A DNA stretch of 64,000 bases. Origin: Acidobacteria bacterium Mor1 (GTDB taxonomy: Bacteria; Acidobacteriota; Polarisedimenticolia; Polarisedimenticolales; Polarisedimenticolaceae). Position 1 is the stretch's first letter; each line of letters opens with the position of its first letter. The stretch is taken from assembly GCA_001664505.1 (NCBI GenBank), contig CP011806.1, forward strand, positions 4,230,177 through 4,294,176, written 5' to 3'. The position numbers were made by a program, and so were the translations under genes. Positions 28,280 to 36,525 of this stretch are shown here, piece by piece. The notes beneath the pieces are model-generated. The model was not told the origin of the DNA. It saw nothing but the letters and a program-made list of their open reading frames with translations, and did no database searches.

Positions 28280-29497
28280 ATGGAAATCATTCTCGGCGTA
28301 TCGATGTTCACCGTCGTCGTCCTGGCCCTGGTCGGGGTGATCCTGGCCGCCCGCAGCAAGCTGGTGGCCAGTGGCGAGGTCAACATCCTGGTCAACGATC
28401 AGAAGACGATCACGGTCAACCCCGGGGGCAAGCTGCTGGGCGCCCTGGCCGATCAGGGCATCTTCGTCTCGTCCGCCTGCGGCGGCGGCGGCACCTGCGC
28501 CCAGTGCCTGGTCAAGGTGACCGACGGTGGCGGCGACATCCTGCCCACCGAGCTGTCCCACATCACCAAGCGCGAAGCCCGCGAAGGCTGCCGCCTGTCC
28601 TGCCAGGTCGCGGTCAAGCAGGACATGAAGGTCGAGGTGCCCGATGAGGCCCTCGAGACCAAGAAGTGGGAATGCACCGTCCGCTCCAACGGGAACGTGG
28701 CGACCTTCATCAAGGAATTGGTGCTGGAGCTGCCCGAGGGCGAGGACGTCGACTTCAAGGCCGGCGGCTACATTCAGATCGAGTGCCCGCCCCACGTCGT
28801 CAACTACAAGGACTTCGACATCGAGGAGGAGTACCGCGAAGACTGGGACAAGTACAACGTCTGGCAGTACGTGTCCAAGGTCGACGAAGAGGTCGTTCGC
28901 GCCTACTCGATGGCCAACTACCCGGGCGAGAAGGGCATCATCATGCTCAACGTCCGCGTGGCCTCGCCGCCGCCGCGGATGCCCGACGTGCCGCCGGGCA
29001 AGATGTCCTCGTACATCTTCAACCTCAAGCCCGGCGACAAGGTCACCATCTCCGGTCCCTACGGCGAGTTCTTCATCAAGGACAGCGACTCCGAGATGGT
29101 CTACATCGGCGGTGGTGCCGGTATGGCCCCGCTGCGCAGCCACATCTTCGAGCTGTTCAAGAACCTGAAGACCGGCCGCAAGGTGACCTACTGGTACGGT
29201 GGCCGTTCGCTGCGCGAGCTCTTCTACATCGAGCACTTCCGCAAGATCGAGGAGGAGTTCCCCAACTTCAAGTTCCACATCGCGCTCAGCGAGCCGCTGC
29301 CCGAGGACAACTGGACCGGCTACGTCGGCTTCATCCATCAGGTGCTCCACGACAACTACCTGAAGGATCACGAGGCGCCCGAAGATATCGAGTACTACAT
29401 CTGTGGGCCCCCGATGATGAACGCCGCGGTGTTCAAGCTGCTCGACGACCTGGGTGTCGAGCCCGAGAACGTCGCCTACGACGACTTCGGCGGCTGA
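28280..29497 (+). CDS. nqrF: Na+-NQR subunit F, NADH dehydrogenase
   Basis: 405 residues. One N-terminal transmembrane helix, then a 2Fe-2S ferredoxin domain with C67-x5-C73-x2-C76 ([12 protein letters not shown]) and C108. This is the same spacing as characterised Vibrio NqrF. An FAD/NADH reductase domain follows (YSMANYP for flavin, [17 protein letters not shown] for NADH, terminal [10 protein letters not shown]). It is the electron entry point: NADH to FAD to 2Fe-2S. A 25-base gap from nqrE makes it the loosest junction in the core operon. Confidence 0.97.
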   Translation: MEIILGVSMFTVVVLALVGVILAARSKLVASGEVNILVNDQKTITVNPGGKLLGALADQGIFVSSACGGGGTCAQCLVKVTDGGGDILPTELSHITKREAREGCRLSCQVAVKQDMKVEVPDEALETKKWECTVRSNGNVATFIKELVLELPEGEDVDFKAGGYIQIECPPHVVNYKDFDIEEEYREDWDKYNVWQYVSKVDEEVVRAYSMANYPGEKGIIMLNVRVASPPPRMPDVPPGKMSSYIFNLKPGDKVTISGPYGEFFIKDSDSEMVYIGGGAGMAPLRSHIFELFKNLKTGRKVTYWYGGRSLRELFYIEHFRKIEEEFPNFKFHIALSEPLPEDNWTGYVGFIHQVLHDNYLKDHEAPEDIEYYICGPPMMNAAVFKLLDDLGVEPENVAYDDFGG

Positions 29498-29511
29498 TCC
29501 GGAGTCCTTCG

Positions 29512-30585
29512 TTGAAACGAGTCAACTCGCGCATTCATGCGGCGGCCGTCCTCGGGACGGTCGCCGTTTTTCTTTTCGCCGCCTGTTCCGCACCGGCGAC
29601 GGACACTGCCGCCACGGTCGAAGAGCCGGTGCAGATCACCGGCCAGACCATGGGCACCTACTACTCGGTCAAGCTGGCCGGGCCCGCCGGATCCGGGGCG
29701 GCGCCGGATACCGCCTCGTTGCAGGCGGCGATCGACGAGGTGCTGGTCGAGGTCAACCGGCAGATGTCGACCTACGACCCGGAGTCGGAGCTGTCCCGCT
29801 TCAACGGGTCGGACTCCACCGATCCCTTCGAGGTCTCCGCCGCCACCGCGTACGTGGTGGCCCGGGCTCTCGAGATCGGCGTGGCCACCCAGGGTGCTTT
29901 CGACGTGACCGTCGGTCCGCTGGTCAACCTGTGGAGCTTCGGCCCCGAGGCCCGTCCCCAACGAGTCCCGGACGCCGCCGAGCTGGACGGGGTGCGCTCC
30001 GACGTGGGAGCCGACCTGATCGAGACCGATGGGGCGGGTTCCCTGCGCAAGGAGCGCCCGGGGGTCTACGTGGACCTCTCGGGGATCGCCAAGGGGTTCG
30101 GCGTCGACCGGGTCGCGGCGCTGCTGGACGAGCGGGGCTACCGGGCCTATCTGGTCGATATCGGCGGCGAGATGCGTGCCAGGGGGCGCAAGGCCGACGG
30201 GGAGCCCTGGCGCATCGCCGTCGAGCGTCCCACCACCGGGGACAGGACGGCCCAGCGGATCCTGGAACTCGAGGATGTCTCCGTGGCGACCTCGGGGGAC
30301 TACCGGAACTACTTCGAGGCCGACGGAGTGCGCTACTCCCACACCATCGACCCCCGCAGCGGGGCTCCGATCCGGCACCGGCTGGCCTCGGTGACCGTTC
30401 TGGGGGATGACTGCACCGCCGCCGACGGCTGGGCCACGGCGCTGATGGTCCTCGGCGAGCAGGAGGGCTACACTGTAGCCGAGGAGCGGGGTATCGCGGC
30501 CCTCATGCTGGTGAGGGCCGAGGACGGCACGGACACCTTCGAAGAGCGCACCACCCCGGCGTTCGACGCGTGGAGCGGACCATGA
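29512..30585 (+). CDS. apbE: FAD:protein FMN transferase
   Basis: 357 residues. Attaches FMN to Thr of NqrB and NqrC. The start is a TTG at 29512 with GGAG seven bases upstream; no ATG or GTG fits. The N-terminus has a lipobox (VFLFAAC), so it is a periplasm-facing lipoprotein, as usual for ApbE. Conserved phrases: TGQTMGTYYSVKL, MSTYDPESELSRFN, YVDLSGIAKGFGVDR, YLVDIGGEMRARG, and SHTIDPRSGAPIRH for the Mg2+/FAD site. Its stop overlaps the nqrM ATG. Confidence 0.96.
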   Translation: MKRVNSRIHAAAVLGTVAVFLFAACSAPATDTAATVEEPVQITGQTMGTYYSVKLAGPAGSGAAPDTASLQAAIDEVLVEVNRQMSTYDPESELSRFNGSDSTDPFEVSAATAYVVARALEIGVATQGAFDVTVGPLVNLWSFGPEARPQRVPDAAELDGVRSDVGADLIETDGAGSLRKERPGVYVDLSGIAKGFGVDRVAALLDERGYRAYLVDIGGEMRARGRKADGEPWRIAVERPTTGDRTAQRILELEDVSVATSGDYRNYFEADGVRYSHTIDPRSGAPIRHRLASVTVLGDDCTAADGWATALMVLGEQEGYTVAEERGIAALMLVRAEDGTDTFEERTTPAFDAWSGP

Positions 30586-30773
30586 CGATCTTCCTGATCA
30601 CCATCACGGTGTTTGCGCTGACCATCGCCGCCATGGCGGTGGGCGTGATCTTCAGCAACCGGCGGATCCAGGGCTCATGCGGCGGGCTGGCCAACATGAG
30701 CGACGAGTTCGGCAAGCCGATGTGCGAGTGCGGCAAGAAGCCCGGCGAGTGCGGCACCGACCCGCTTATCTAG
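30582..30773 (+). CDS. nqrM: Na+-NQR maturation protein NqrM
   Basis: 63 residues from ATG 30582, overlapping the apbE stop (ATGA). One transmembrane helix (IFLITITVFALTIAAMAVGV) followed by the family hallmark IFSNRRIQGSCGGL and a C-terminal CxC...C cluster (MCECGKKPGEC), giving four cysteines. NqrM (DUF539) is required to assemble the iron centre of NqrD/E. Its presence and intact cysteines argue that the complex made here is fully matured. This is the last gene of the operon. Confidence 0.95.
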   Translation: MTIFLITITVFALTIAAMAVGVIFSNRRIQGSCGGLANMSDEFGKPMCECGKKPGECGTDPLI

Positions 30774-30838
30774 GGTGCCGTCCGGCACCCAGTGCGCCGT
30801 TCGGTCTAGGGTGCCGTCCGGCGCATCTAGTGCGCCGT
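30769..30838. repeat. Imperfect tandem repeat with hairpin at the end of the nqr operon
   Basis: TCTAGGGTGCCGTCCGGC occurs at 30769-30786 and again at 30805-30822; AGTGCGCCGT occurs at 30791-30800 and 30829-30838. The unit is about 36-38 bases, duplicated. The first copy forms a perfect hairpin, GGGTGCC-GTCC-GGCACCC (30773-30790), directly after the nqrM stop. The second copy breaks that stem but can pair GGCGCA with an upstream TGCGCC. No T-tract follows, so it is a weak or Rho-assisted stop between the convergent nqrM and lectin genes. Confidence 0.6.
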
Positions 30839-30840
30839 AC

Positions 30841-31317
30841 CTAGTAGTCCCACTCGCAGACGTAGCCGGTGGGCATCCAGAAGTCCTCTCCTGAAGCCTC
30901 GACATCGACCCAGCGCCCCTTCTTGTAGGTCGCCAGGTAGTCCTCGACGCCGCCGTAGTTGTTGGGCTGCCCGTCCATCCACCAGGTGAACTCCCAGGGC
31001 GTGCCGTCGACCCAGACCCAGGTCCCTTCCTCGCCATCGTCGGAAGCTCCGAGGAACGCGTAGGCGCCGTCGCACAGGGTCGCCACGAACTCCGCCTCTT
31101 CGGTGCTGGTCACCACCGCCAGGTGTCCGCCCATTTCGGCGCAGTGAGCCTTGCCCCGGTTCCAGGACAGGTCTTCCACGTCGTCGAACAGCTTGTAGTG
31201 GTGCCCCGCGTGTTCGACGGCACCCTCGGGCACGGCCGGGGCCTCGTCGGTCACGGCGAGGGAGACGGACAGCAGCAGCGCCGCCGCGGGAACGGTCAGG
31301 ATCTTGAGGTAACGCAT
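30841..31317 (-). CDS. Secreted C-type lectin-like domain protein
   Basis: 158 residues: a signal peptide and one CTLD. Diagnostic features are HYKLFDDVEDLSWNRGKAHC, EMGGHLAVVTSTEEAEFV, the FLGASDDGEEGTWVWVDG core and the long-loop motif GQPNN. The QPN type of this loop motif favours galactose-like ligands in animal lectins, though Ca2+ binding is not assured. Two cysteine pairs are possible (HC and LC early, YVCEW late). Bacterial CTLDs act as surface adhesins or as modules of larger proteins; this one stands alone. Confidence 0.85.
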   Translation of the reverse strand: MRYLKILTVPAAALLLSVSLAVTDEAPAVPEGAVEHAGHHYKLFDDVEDLSWNRGKAHCAEMGGHLAVVTSTEEAEFVATLCDGAYAFLGASDDGEEGTWVWVDGTPWEFTWWMDGQPNNYGGVEDYLATYKKGRWVDVEASGEDFWMPTGYVCEWDY

Positions 31318-31397
31318 GGCTCTACGTTACCGGATCGGCGCCACTCGCGCCCCTCGGGCTGCCCCCTGCGGCTTAGCTAAGGGCGAGCAGGGCGCTC

Positions 31398-31835
31398 CTA
31401 CGGGTTGGCGCCGTCTTCGATCCATTGGCGGAGCAGGTCGATCCGCGCCTGATCCAGCGGGTTGCCGAAGGGCATCGGGTCGCCCATGATCCGCGGATCG
31501 TCCACCACCTTCATGTAGAGGTAGGAATCGGTGGCGTTGCCCGGGGTGACCCGGTTGAACGACATGATCTCGGCGCTGGGTACGCCGACGGTGTTGCCGT
31601 AGCTCAGGCCGGTCGAAAGGTCGAGGCCGAAGGGAGCGCCGGCGCCGACGTGGCAGCCGGATTGGGCGCAACTCACGTCGAAGATCTGGGTCTGCACTTC
31701 GAGGAAGCTGGCCGAGCCGCCGGTCGGGGGCATCACGCCGCCGGTGGAGCCGCCGCCACCCCCGCCTCCGCCACCGCATCCGGCGCCGGCGAGTACCAGG
31801 GTTCCGAGCATCAACAGAAGAGTCGTCGTTCTCAC
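31398..31835 (-). CDS. Lipoprotein with CX4CH cytochrome-like motif
   Basis: 145 residues from GTG 31835 (GGAGG five bases upstream). The lipobox LAGAGC gives Cys20, followed at once by nine glycines, an unusual flexible spacer. The body holds FDVSCAQSGCHVGAGAPFG, in which C-x4-C-H resembles an atypical haem c attachment motif. It ends with MPFGNPLDQARIDLLRQWIEDGA, matching the acidobacterial/planctomycete lipoprotein family with SCAxxGCH. Haem attachment to a four-residue spacer is not established for this family, so electron transfer is inference. Confidence 0.82.
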   Translation of the reverse strand: MRTTTLLLMLGTLVLAGAGCGGGGGGGGGSTGGVMPPTGGSASFLEVQTQIFDVSCAQSGCHVGAGAPFGLDLSTGLSYGNTVGVPSAEIMSFNRVTPGNATDSYLYMKVVDDPRIMGDPMPFGNPLDQARIDLLRQWIEDGANP

Positions 31836-32025
31836 GGTTTCCTCCAGGCTTCTTCTGATGGCAGCTTTCGTGCCAACGGGCAGGTGTGGAGAACCGCAGG
31901 TTCCAAGTGTCTTCGGTGCAGCGGGTTATGGCGGAGATTCCGTTTCCGTAACCGGGGTCCCGGAAACGTAGCGACCGGACGGAGGGATACGCCGGGTAAA
32001 TGCCACCGGGTTTGCCGGGTAGAGG

Positions 32026-33414
32026 CTACTCCGCGCTGCTGGTCAGGAGCGCGCGGCCTGCCGGCTCGCTCCGCTCGGCCAGGCGGTGCAGCGAACGGCG
32101 GATCGCTTCGAGCTGAATCGGCTTGGCCAGAAAGTCGTTCATTCCTGCGTCGAGGCACCTGCGGCGCGCGTCGTCGGTGACCAGGGCGGTCATGGCCACG
32201 ATGGGAACCCTTGAGCAGGCGCCGGACATCGAGCGAATCACCCGGGTCGCCTGGAAACCGTCCATGTGGGGCATCGAGCAGTCCATGAACACCAGGTCGA
32301 AGCTGCGCGACGCGATCAGGTGGATCGCCTCGTCTCCGTCGACTGCGACGGTGGTCTCGATGCCGAGGCGGGCCAGGGTCTTCTGGGCGACGACACGGTT
32401 GATCGGGTTGTCGTCGACCACGAGGACGTGGCGGAAAGGGAGTACCTCGTCGCCGGCAAGCTGGGCCTGCTCTTCCACCGATTGGATCGAAGTGTCCGCG
32501 GGCAGCGGCACCTCGAAGTGGAACTTGCTCCCCACGCCGACCTCACTATCGACGCTGAACGCCCCGCCCATCAGTCCGATCAGCTCCTTGCAGATCGAAA
32601 GACCGAGCCCGGTGCCGCCGTAGCAGCGGGTCGTGCTGTCGTCGGCCTGGCGGAACTGCTCGAAGATTCGCTCCAGGGCCGATTCCGGGATGCCGATGCC
32701 GGTGTCCGTCACGGAGAAGGCGATATGGTCCCCGGGGCCCGGGTAGATCCGTAGTTCGACATGCCCCTTGGCGGTGAACTTGACGGCGTTGCTCAGCAGG
32801 TTGGCCAGCACCTGACGCAACCGAGCCGGGTCGCCACGCCGCAATCCGGCGAGGTCCCGTGCCAGGTCGATCCGCAGGGCGATGCCCTTGGCCCGCGCCG
32901 TTGCGCGGAACATGTCGCGGACCTCACCGGCCAACACGAGCAGATCGAACGGCACCTTTTCAAGGGTCATGGCCCCGGCTTCGATCTTGGACAGGTCGAG
33001 CACGTCGTTGACGATCGCCAGCAGCGCCGACGAGGATCCGCGCATGATGTCGGCGAGTTCTTGTTGCTCGTCGCCCAGCTCCGTGTCCAGCAGGCAGTCG
33101 AGGGTCCCGATGATGCCGTTCAGCGGCGTGCGCAGTTCGTGACTGATCGTCGCGACGAAGCGGCCCTTGGCAAAGCTGGCCTCTTCGGCCACCGTCTTGG
33201 CTACGCGCAGTTCCTCGATGGTCCGCTCCAGATCCTGGAGCGTACGCAGCATGACCCGCTTGCTGTGGGTCGACATCGACTCCGAGGTCTCGGCGACCCG
33301 GCGCCACTGGTCGGCGCTGCGCCTGGCCATGGCCAGTTCCTTGCGCAGCGCTGCCAGTTCCTGCTGCAGGTCCTCGGTCCGCGAAGCGGGATCCATGTCG
33401 GTCGGCGGGGCCAC
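32026..33414 (-). CDS. Hybrid histidine kinase with receiver domain, soluble
   Basis: 462 residues from GTG 33414. An N-terminal coiled coil (about 12-80) precedes HisKA with phospho-His H92 in ATISHELRTPLNG and HATPase_c (NLLSNAVKFT, DTGIGIP, GGTGLGLSI). A C-terminal receiver domain has phospho-acceptor D378 in FMDCSMPHMDG and the Lys in FLAKPI. There is no membrane segment or PAS domain; the signal is probably supplied by the FIST protein encoded just upstream (5-base gap). Output must pass by phosphotransfer to an unlinked HPt or response regulator, as no DNA-binding domain is fused. Confidence 0.94.
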   Translation of the reverse strand: MAPPTDMDPASRTEDLQQELAALRKELAMARRSADQWRRVAETSESMSTHSKRVMLRTLQDLERTIEELRVAKTVAEEASFAKGRFVATISHELRTPLNGIIGTLDCLLDTELGDEQQELADIMRGSSSALLAIVNDVLDLSKIEAGAMTLEKVPFDLLVLAGEVRDMFRATARAKGIALRIDLARDLAGLRRGDPARLRQVLANLLSNAVKFTAKGHVELRIYPGPGDHIAFSVTDTGIGIPESALERIFEQFRQADDSTTRCYGGTGLGLSICKELIGLMGGAFSVDSEVGVGSKFHFEVPLPADTSIQSVEEQAQLAGDEVLPFRHVLVVDDNPINRVVAQKTLARLGIETTVAVDGDEAIHLIASRSFDLVFMDCSMPHMDGFQATRVIRSMSGACSRVPIVAMTALVTDDARRRCLDAGMNDFLAKPIQLEAIRRSLHRLAERSEPAGRALLTSSAE

Positions 33415-33418
33415 GGAG

Positions 33419-34588
33419 CTACTTGCCTCGGCCGCGACCGAGGAGCACCGTCACGCAGGTCTCGTTGTGGAAGTCCGCGGGCTTGCCGGTCTGCACCGGA
33501 GCGATCTCGCCGTAGACGTAGAGGCCCGCGACCGCCAGGTCGGGGGCTCCGGCCGGCAGCGCGTCGCGGGCGACGGCGATCTCCCGTTCGGCAGAGGTGC
33601 CGAGCACCCACTTGCGGGCGGCGCAGGAGAACAGCAGCGCCAGTTCCGGCGCGCCGTCGCCGAAGCGCTCGACGGCTTGCCGCATCGACTCGGTGGTGCC
33701 GGAGAGGATTCCCTCGGGCAGCACCTCGGTCATGCGCACGTAGCTTCCTTCGGGAACGTCACCGGCGAAGCGCAATTCGCCGCTCTGTTCGTCCGCCGAG
33801 AGGATCGCGCGCAGTGTCCAGGAGTCGACTTTCTCGGAGGCGTAGACGGCCAGCGGATACTCGCCGAGGCTGTCCATCGGCAGGCTTCCGTAGTAGTCGC
33901 GATAGAGCTCCGTCGCGGGGCGGCCGCCGATCTCCTGGACGATGTGGCCCGATGAGCGGGTCACCTGATGAGACGCCCCGATCGGGAACCAGCCGGAGCC
34001 GATACCCCAGCTCGCCTCGATATCCCCGAACAGGTAGAGCACCGGGAGCGAATCCGTCAGCACCTCGGTTCCGCAGAACTCCATCATGCGGGAGAACTCT
34101 CGATGGTCACCGCTCAGGCCGCCGAGGACCGGGCATTGAGCGCTGTCCAGGTCGGCATCGAGCTGCGCCAAGACCTGATTGGCGCTGGTGGTCGGGGCGA
34201 AGGTCGTCAGAGCGAGGGCCGGGCGCTCTCGACCGGCGACGCAGGAGGTCGCTTCGGTGCAGGCCCGCTCCACGTCGGCGCTCAGGTTGCGACCCAGGCC
34301 GACACAGGCCTCGATCTCTTCGCCGGCGATCAGCGTCAACAGGACCGAGTCCATCTTGAAGCCGGCTTCGGAGGAGAGCTCGCCGTCGCTACTGGCGCCG
34401 ATCAGCGGCAGCCCTGGCCACGCCTCGTCGATGGCGGCGAGGATCGCCGAGTGGTCGTAGTCGACCGACATGTAGATCAGTCCCGCGGCGGGTCGTTCGC
34501 CGCCGAGACGCTCCCTGCATTCGTTGATGATCGTCTCGATCGCGTCGGTAGAGTCGACCGCATCGCTGTGGCTTACGATTGCGCGCAT
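33419..34588 (-). CDS. FIST-domain signal-sensing protein
   Basis: 389 residues. The ATG at 34588 has AGGAGG six bases upstream; the ATG at 34594 directly abuts that site and is less likely. FIST_N is recognised by GLIYMSVDYDHSAILAAID and PLIGASSDGELSSEAGF, and FIST_C by LALLFSCAARKWVLGT and AGLYVYGEIAP. FIST proteins are ligand sensors, perhaps of amino acids, that work with histidine kinases or GGDEF proteins. The 5-base gap to the hybrid kinase, with only a coiled coil for input, fits a two-protein sensor. Confidence 0.92.
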   Translation of the reverse strand: MRAIVSHSDAVDSTDAIETIINECRERLGGERPAAGLIYMSVDYDHSAILAAIDEAWPGLPLIGASSDGELSSEAGFKMDSVLLTLIAGEEIEACVGLGRNLSADVERACTEATSCVAGRERPALALTTFAPTTSANQVLAQLDADLDSAQCPVLGGLSGDHREFSRMMEFCGTEVLTDSLPVLYLFGDIEASWGIGSGWFPIGASHQVTRSSGHIVQEIGGRPATELYRDYYGSLPMDSLGEYPLAVYASEKVDSWTLRAILSADEQSGELRFAGDVPEGSYVRMTEVLPEGILSGTTESMRQAVERFGDGAPELALLFSCAARKWVLGTSAEREIAVARDALPAGAPDLAVAGLYVYGEIAPVQTGKPADFHNETCVTVLLGRGRGK

Positions 34589-34697
34589 TCCCATCCTCCT
34601 CAGTCTCCGGCGATGGCCGGAGACTTCTCGAAGATAGGTCGCGGGCTCCCCGGGGTCGACGGGCCCGGGCGTTACGAAAGGGTAATCGCGGCGGGGG

Positions 34698-35669
34698 CTA
34701 GCGGCCGAGTTTCTTCAGCGCTTCCTTGGCCTGCTTGTGGCCCGGATCCTGGTCCAGGGCCGCCTGGTGAGAGGCCTTCGCCGCGGCGCGGTCGCCCAGT
34801 TTCTCCTGGATCAGCCCCAGCCGGTGCCAGGCCCAGGCTTTGGACGGCTGGCCTTCTCCAAGCTCCTCGATCTCCAGGTAGGCCTGGAGTTTGCCGGCGC
34901 CCTCGGCCATCCGCGTCTCGGCGAAGATCGCCGTGCGGCCGAACTGGTAGAGGGCGGACGGGTGGTCGGCCTCCTTGGCCAGGACCTCCTCGAAGGTGGC
35001 GAAGGCGTTCTTCCAGTCTTTCTGTTGCTGGTAGAGCAGGCCGAGCTGTACCCGGGCGTCCAGATCCTCGGGGTGCTTCGCCATGTACTCCCGCCAGAGG
35101 GCGAATGCCTTCTCGGGGTTGTCGTCCTGCATCTCGACCCAGGCCAGGCGGCGGGTGCCTCGCCGCGGATCGATCTTGCGCAGCTCCGCGGCGTGCTTGC
35201 GTGCTTCCTTGAACGAGCCGCCGGCGATGCCCGGGGCCTGGGCATAGAAACCGATCAGGCTGCTGCGGGCGTCGAGGTGGGTCCTGTCGACGGTCACCGC
35301 CTGGAGCCAGGACTTCTTCATCTTCTTGGCCAGGGACAGCTTCTTCATCATCCCGGCGTCGTTTGACTGCTGGAAGTAGGCGTTGCCCAGCCAGTTGTGC
35401 AGGTCGGCGGAGCGGGGCCAACGCTTGACCGCGGCCTCGAGGATCTTGGCCGCGTCGGCGGGCTTGCGCTGTCCCAGTTGCAGGCGGGCTTCGAGGATGG
35501 CGTAGTCGGCGTTGCGCTTGCTCTCGGGCACCGCGGCCAGCCGGGTCGCCGCCTGCTTCCAGTCGGAGGCCTCCAGCGACTCGAGCACTTCCGGGAACGG
35601 CCGCTCGTCGGCGGCCGGCAGGGTGACGCAGCAAAGGACGGTGAGAATGGCGAGAAGACAGCGATGCAT
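34698..35669 (-). CDS. Exported TPR protein
   Basis: 323 residues. Signal peptide MHRCLLAILTVLCCVTLPAA, then some seven to eight tetratricopeptide units (e.g. ADLHNWLGNAYFQQSNDAGM, DARVQLGLLYQQQKDWKNAF, AWHRLGLIQEKLGDRAAAK), which form a helical solenoid through to the C-terminus. No catalytic domain. Likely a periplasmic scaffold. The gene is monocistronic: the FIST gene lies 109 bases downstream on the same strand and a 300-base gap lies upstream. Confidence 0.86.
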   Translation of the reverse strand: MHRCLLAILTVLCCVTLPAADERPFPEVLESLEASDWKQAATRLAAVPESKRNADYAILEARLQLGQRKPADAAKILEAAVKRWPRSADLHNWLGNAYFQQSNDAGMMKKLSLAKKMKKSWLQAVTVDRTHLDARSSLIGFYAQAPGIAGGSFKEARKHAAELRKIDPRRGTRRLAWVEMQDDNPEKAFALWREYMAKHPEDLDARVQLGLLYQQQKDWKNAFATFEEVLAKEADHPSALYQFGRTAIFAETRMAEGAGKLQAYLEIEELGEGQPSKAWAWHRLGLIQEKLGDRAAAKASHQAALDQDPGHKQAKEALKKLGR

Positions 35670-35969
35670 GGATACCCCCCGGAGCGCAGATCGGGACCGG
35701 CGACCACGCCGGGCCCTGTCAGCATAGACGCCGCTCGGGCGCTCCCGGTTGCAATAGAAGCAATCCCCGGGCCGGAGCGGAAAGCGGGCACCGAGAGGGA
35801 AAACGCACGACGCAGGCGGGGCGGGCGTCCTGTCCCGGAGACCCGGTGTCCGTTCACGGAGGCACTCCGCCGAGGAAGACGGCGCTACAAAGAAAAGCGG
35901 CGCCGAGAACCGGCGCCGCTCCAGGTATCGCGTATCGAATGGTGCCCGGTCGAGGGGCCTGTCCCGAGC
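35670..35969. other. Intergenic region between TPR and LysM/BON genes
   Basis: 300 bases without a gene. It holds the minus-strand terminator of the LysM/BON gene at 35888-35920 and the leader of the TPR gene. I see no tRNA, small ORF with a ribosome site, or clear promoter hexamers. Confidence 0.5.
35888..35920 (-). terminator. Intrinsic terminator after the LysM/BON gene
   Basis: Perfect 10-bp stem, AGCGGCGCCG (35896-35905) pairing with CGGCGCCGCT (35911-35920), loop of five bases. On the minus strand it runs into TTTTCTTTG. Located 50 bases past the stop at 35970. Confidence 0.8.
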
Positions 35970-36455
35970 CTAGTCGAGGGGCGGGATGCGCAGGACCTGC
36001 CCCGGGTAGATCTTGTTGGGGTCCTTGAGCATCGGGGTGTTGGCCTCGAAGATCGCGTTGTACTTCATCGCGTCGCCGTAGAACTCCTTGGCGATCTTCG
36101 ACAGGGAGTCGCCCGACTGGACGGTGTACATCTTGGCTTCCGGCTCCGGCTTCTCGACCTTGATCTGGTCGTCGACCTGGGCCACGCCCTGGGTGTTGCC
36201 GACCACCAGCACCGACTTCTCACGGTCGGCCTGGCTGGATGCGGTGCCGAAGATGGTGGCCTTGCCGTCGTCGAAGACCACACGGGCGTCCTCGAGGAAG
36301 CCCATGCTGCCCAGCATGCGGGTCAGCGAGCGGCTCTTGGCATCTTCCGCGGCGCGCTCCTTGGCCTCGGCGGCAGCCTGTTCGGCCTTTTCCTTCTCTT
36401 CATCCTTGCCGAAGATCCTCTCCCCGGCGTCCTTCACGAAATCGAACAAACCCAT
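35970..36455 (-). CDS. BON-LysM protein (YgaU/Kbp-like)
   Basis: 161 residues, no signal peptide. The N-terminus MGLFDFVKDAGERIFGK, a charged helical linker, a BON domain (about 45-105, ARVVFDDGKATIFGTASSQ, VLVVGNTQGVAQVDDQI) and a C-terminal LysM domain (YTVQSGDSLSKIAKEFYGD, IYPGQVLRIP) match E. coli YgaU/Kbp. Kbp is a cytoplasmic K+-binding protein induced by osmotic or K+ stress. Co-regulation with the DUF937 gene upstream is possible. Two palindromic GTTTGCAAAC boxes lie 18 bases before its start. Confidence 0.92.
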   Translation of the reverse strand: MGLFDFVKDAGERIFGKDEEKEKAEQAAAEAKERAAEDAKSRSLTRMLGSMGFLEDARVVFDDGKATIFGTASSQADREKSVLVVGNTQGVAQVDDQIKVEKPEPEAKMYTVQSGDSLSKIAKEFYGDAMKYNAIFEANTPMLKDPNKIYPGQVLRIPPLD

Positions 36456-36472
36456 GAGTCACTCCATCCTTG

Positions 36473-36498
36473 GTTTGCAAACGAGGTTTGCAAACGAG
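36473..36498. promoter_or_regulatory. Tandem palindromic boxes GTTTGCAAAC x2
   Basis: A 13-base unit, GTTTGCAAACGAG, occurs twice head to tail at 36473-36485 and 36486-36498. Each contains the perfect 10-bp palindrome GTTTGCAAAC. It lies between the DUF937 stop and the LysM/BON start and is much more AT-rich than its surroundings. Probably an operator for the LysM/BON gene; the binding protein is unknown. Confidence 0.5.
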
Positions 36499-36525
36499 TG
36501 AAAAGCGGCTGCGAAATCTCCGGAC

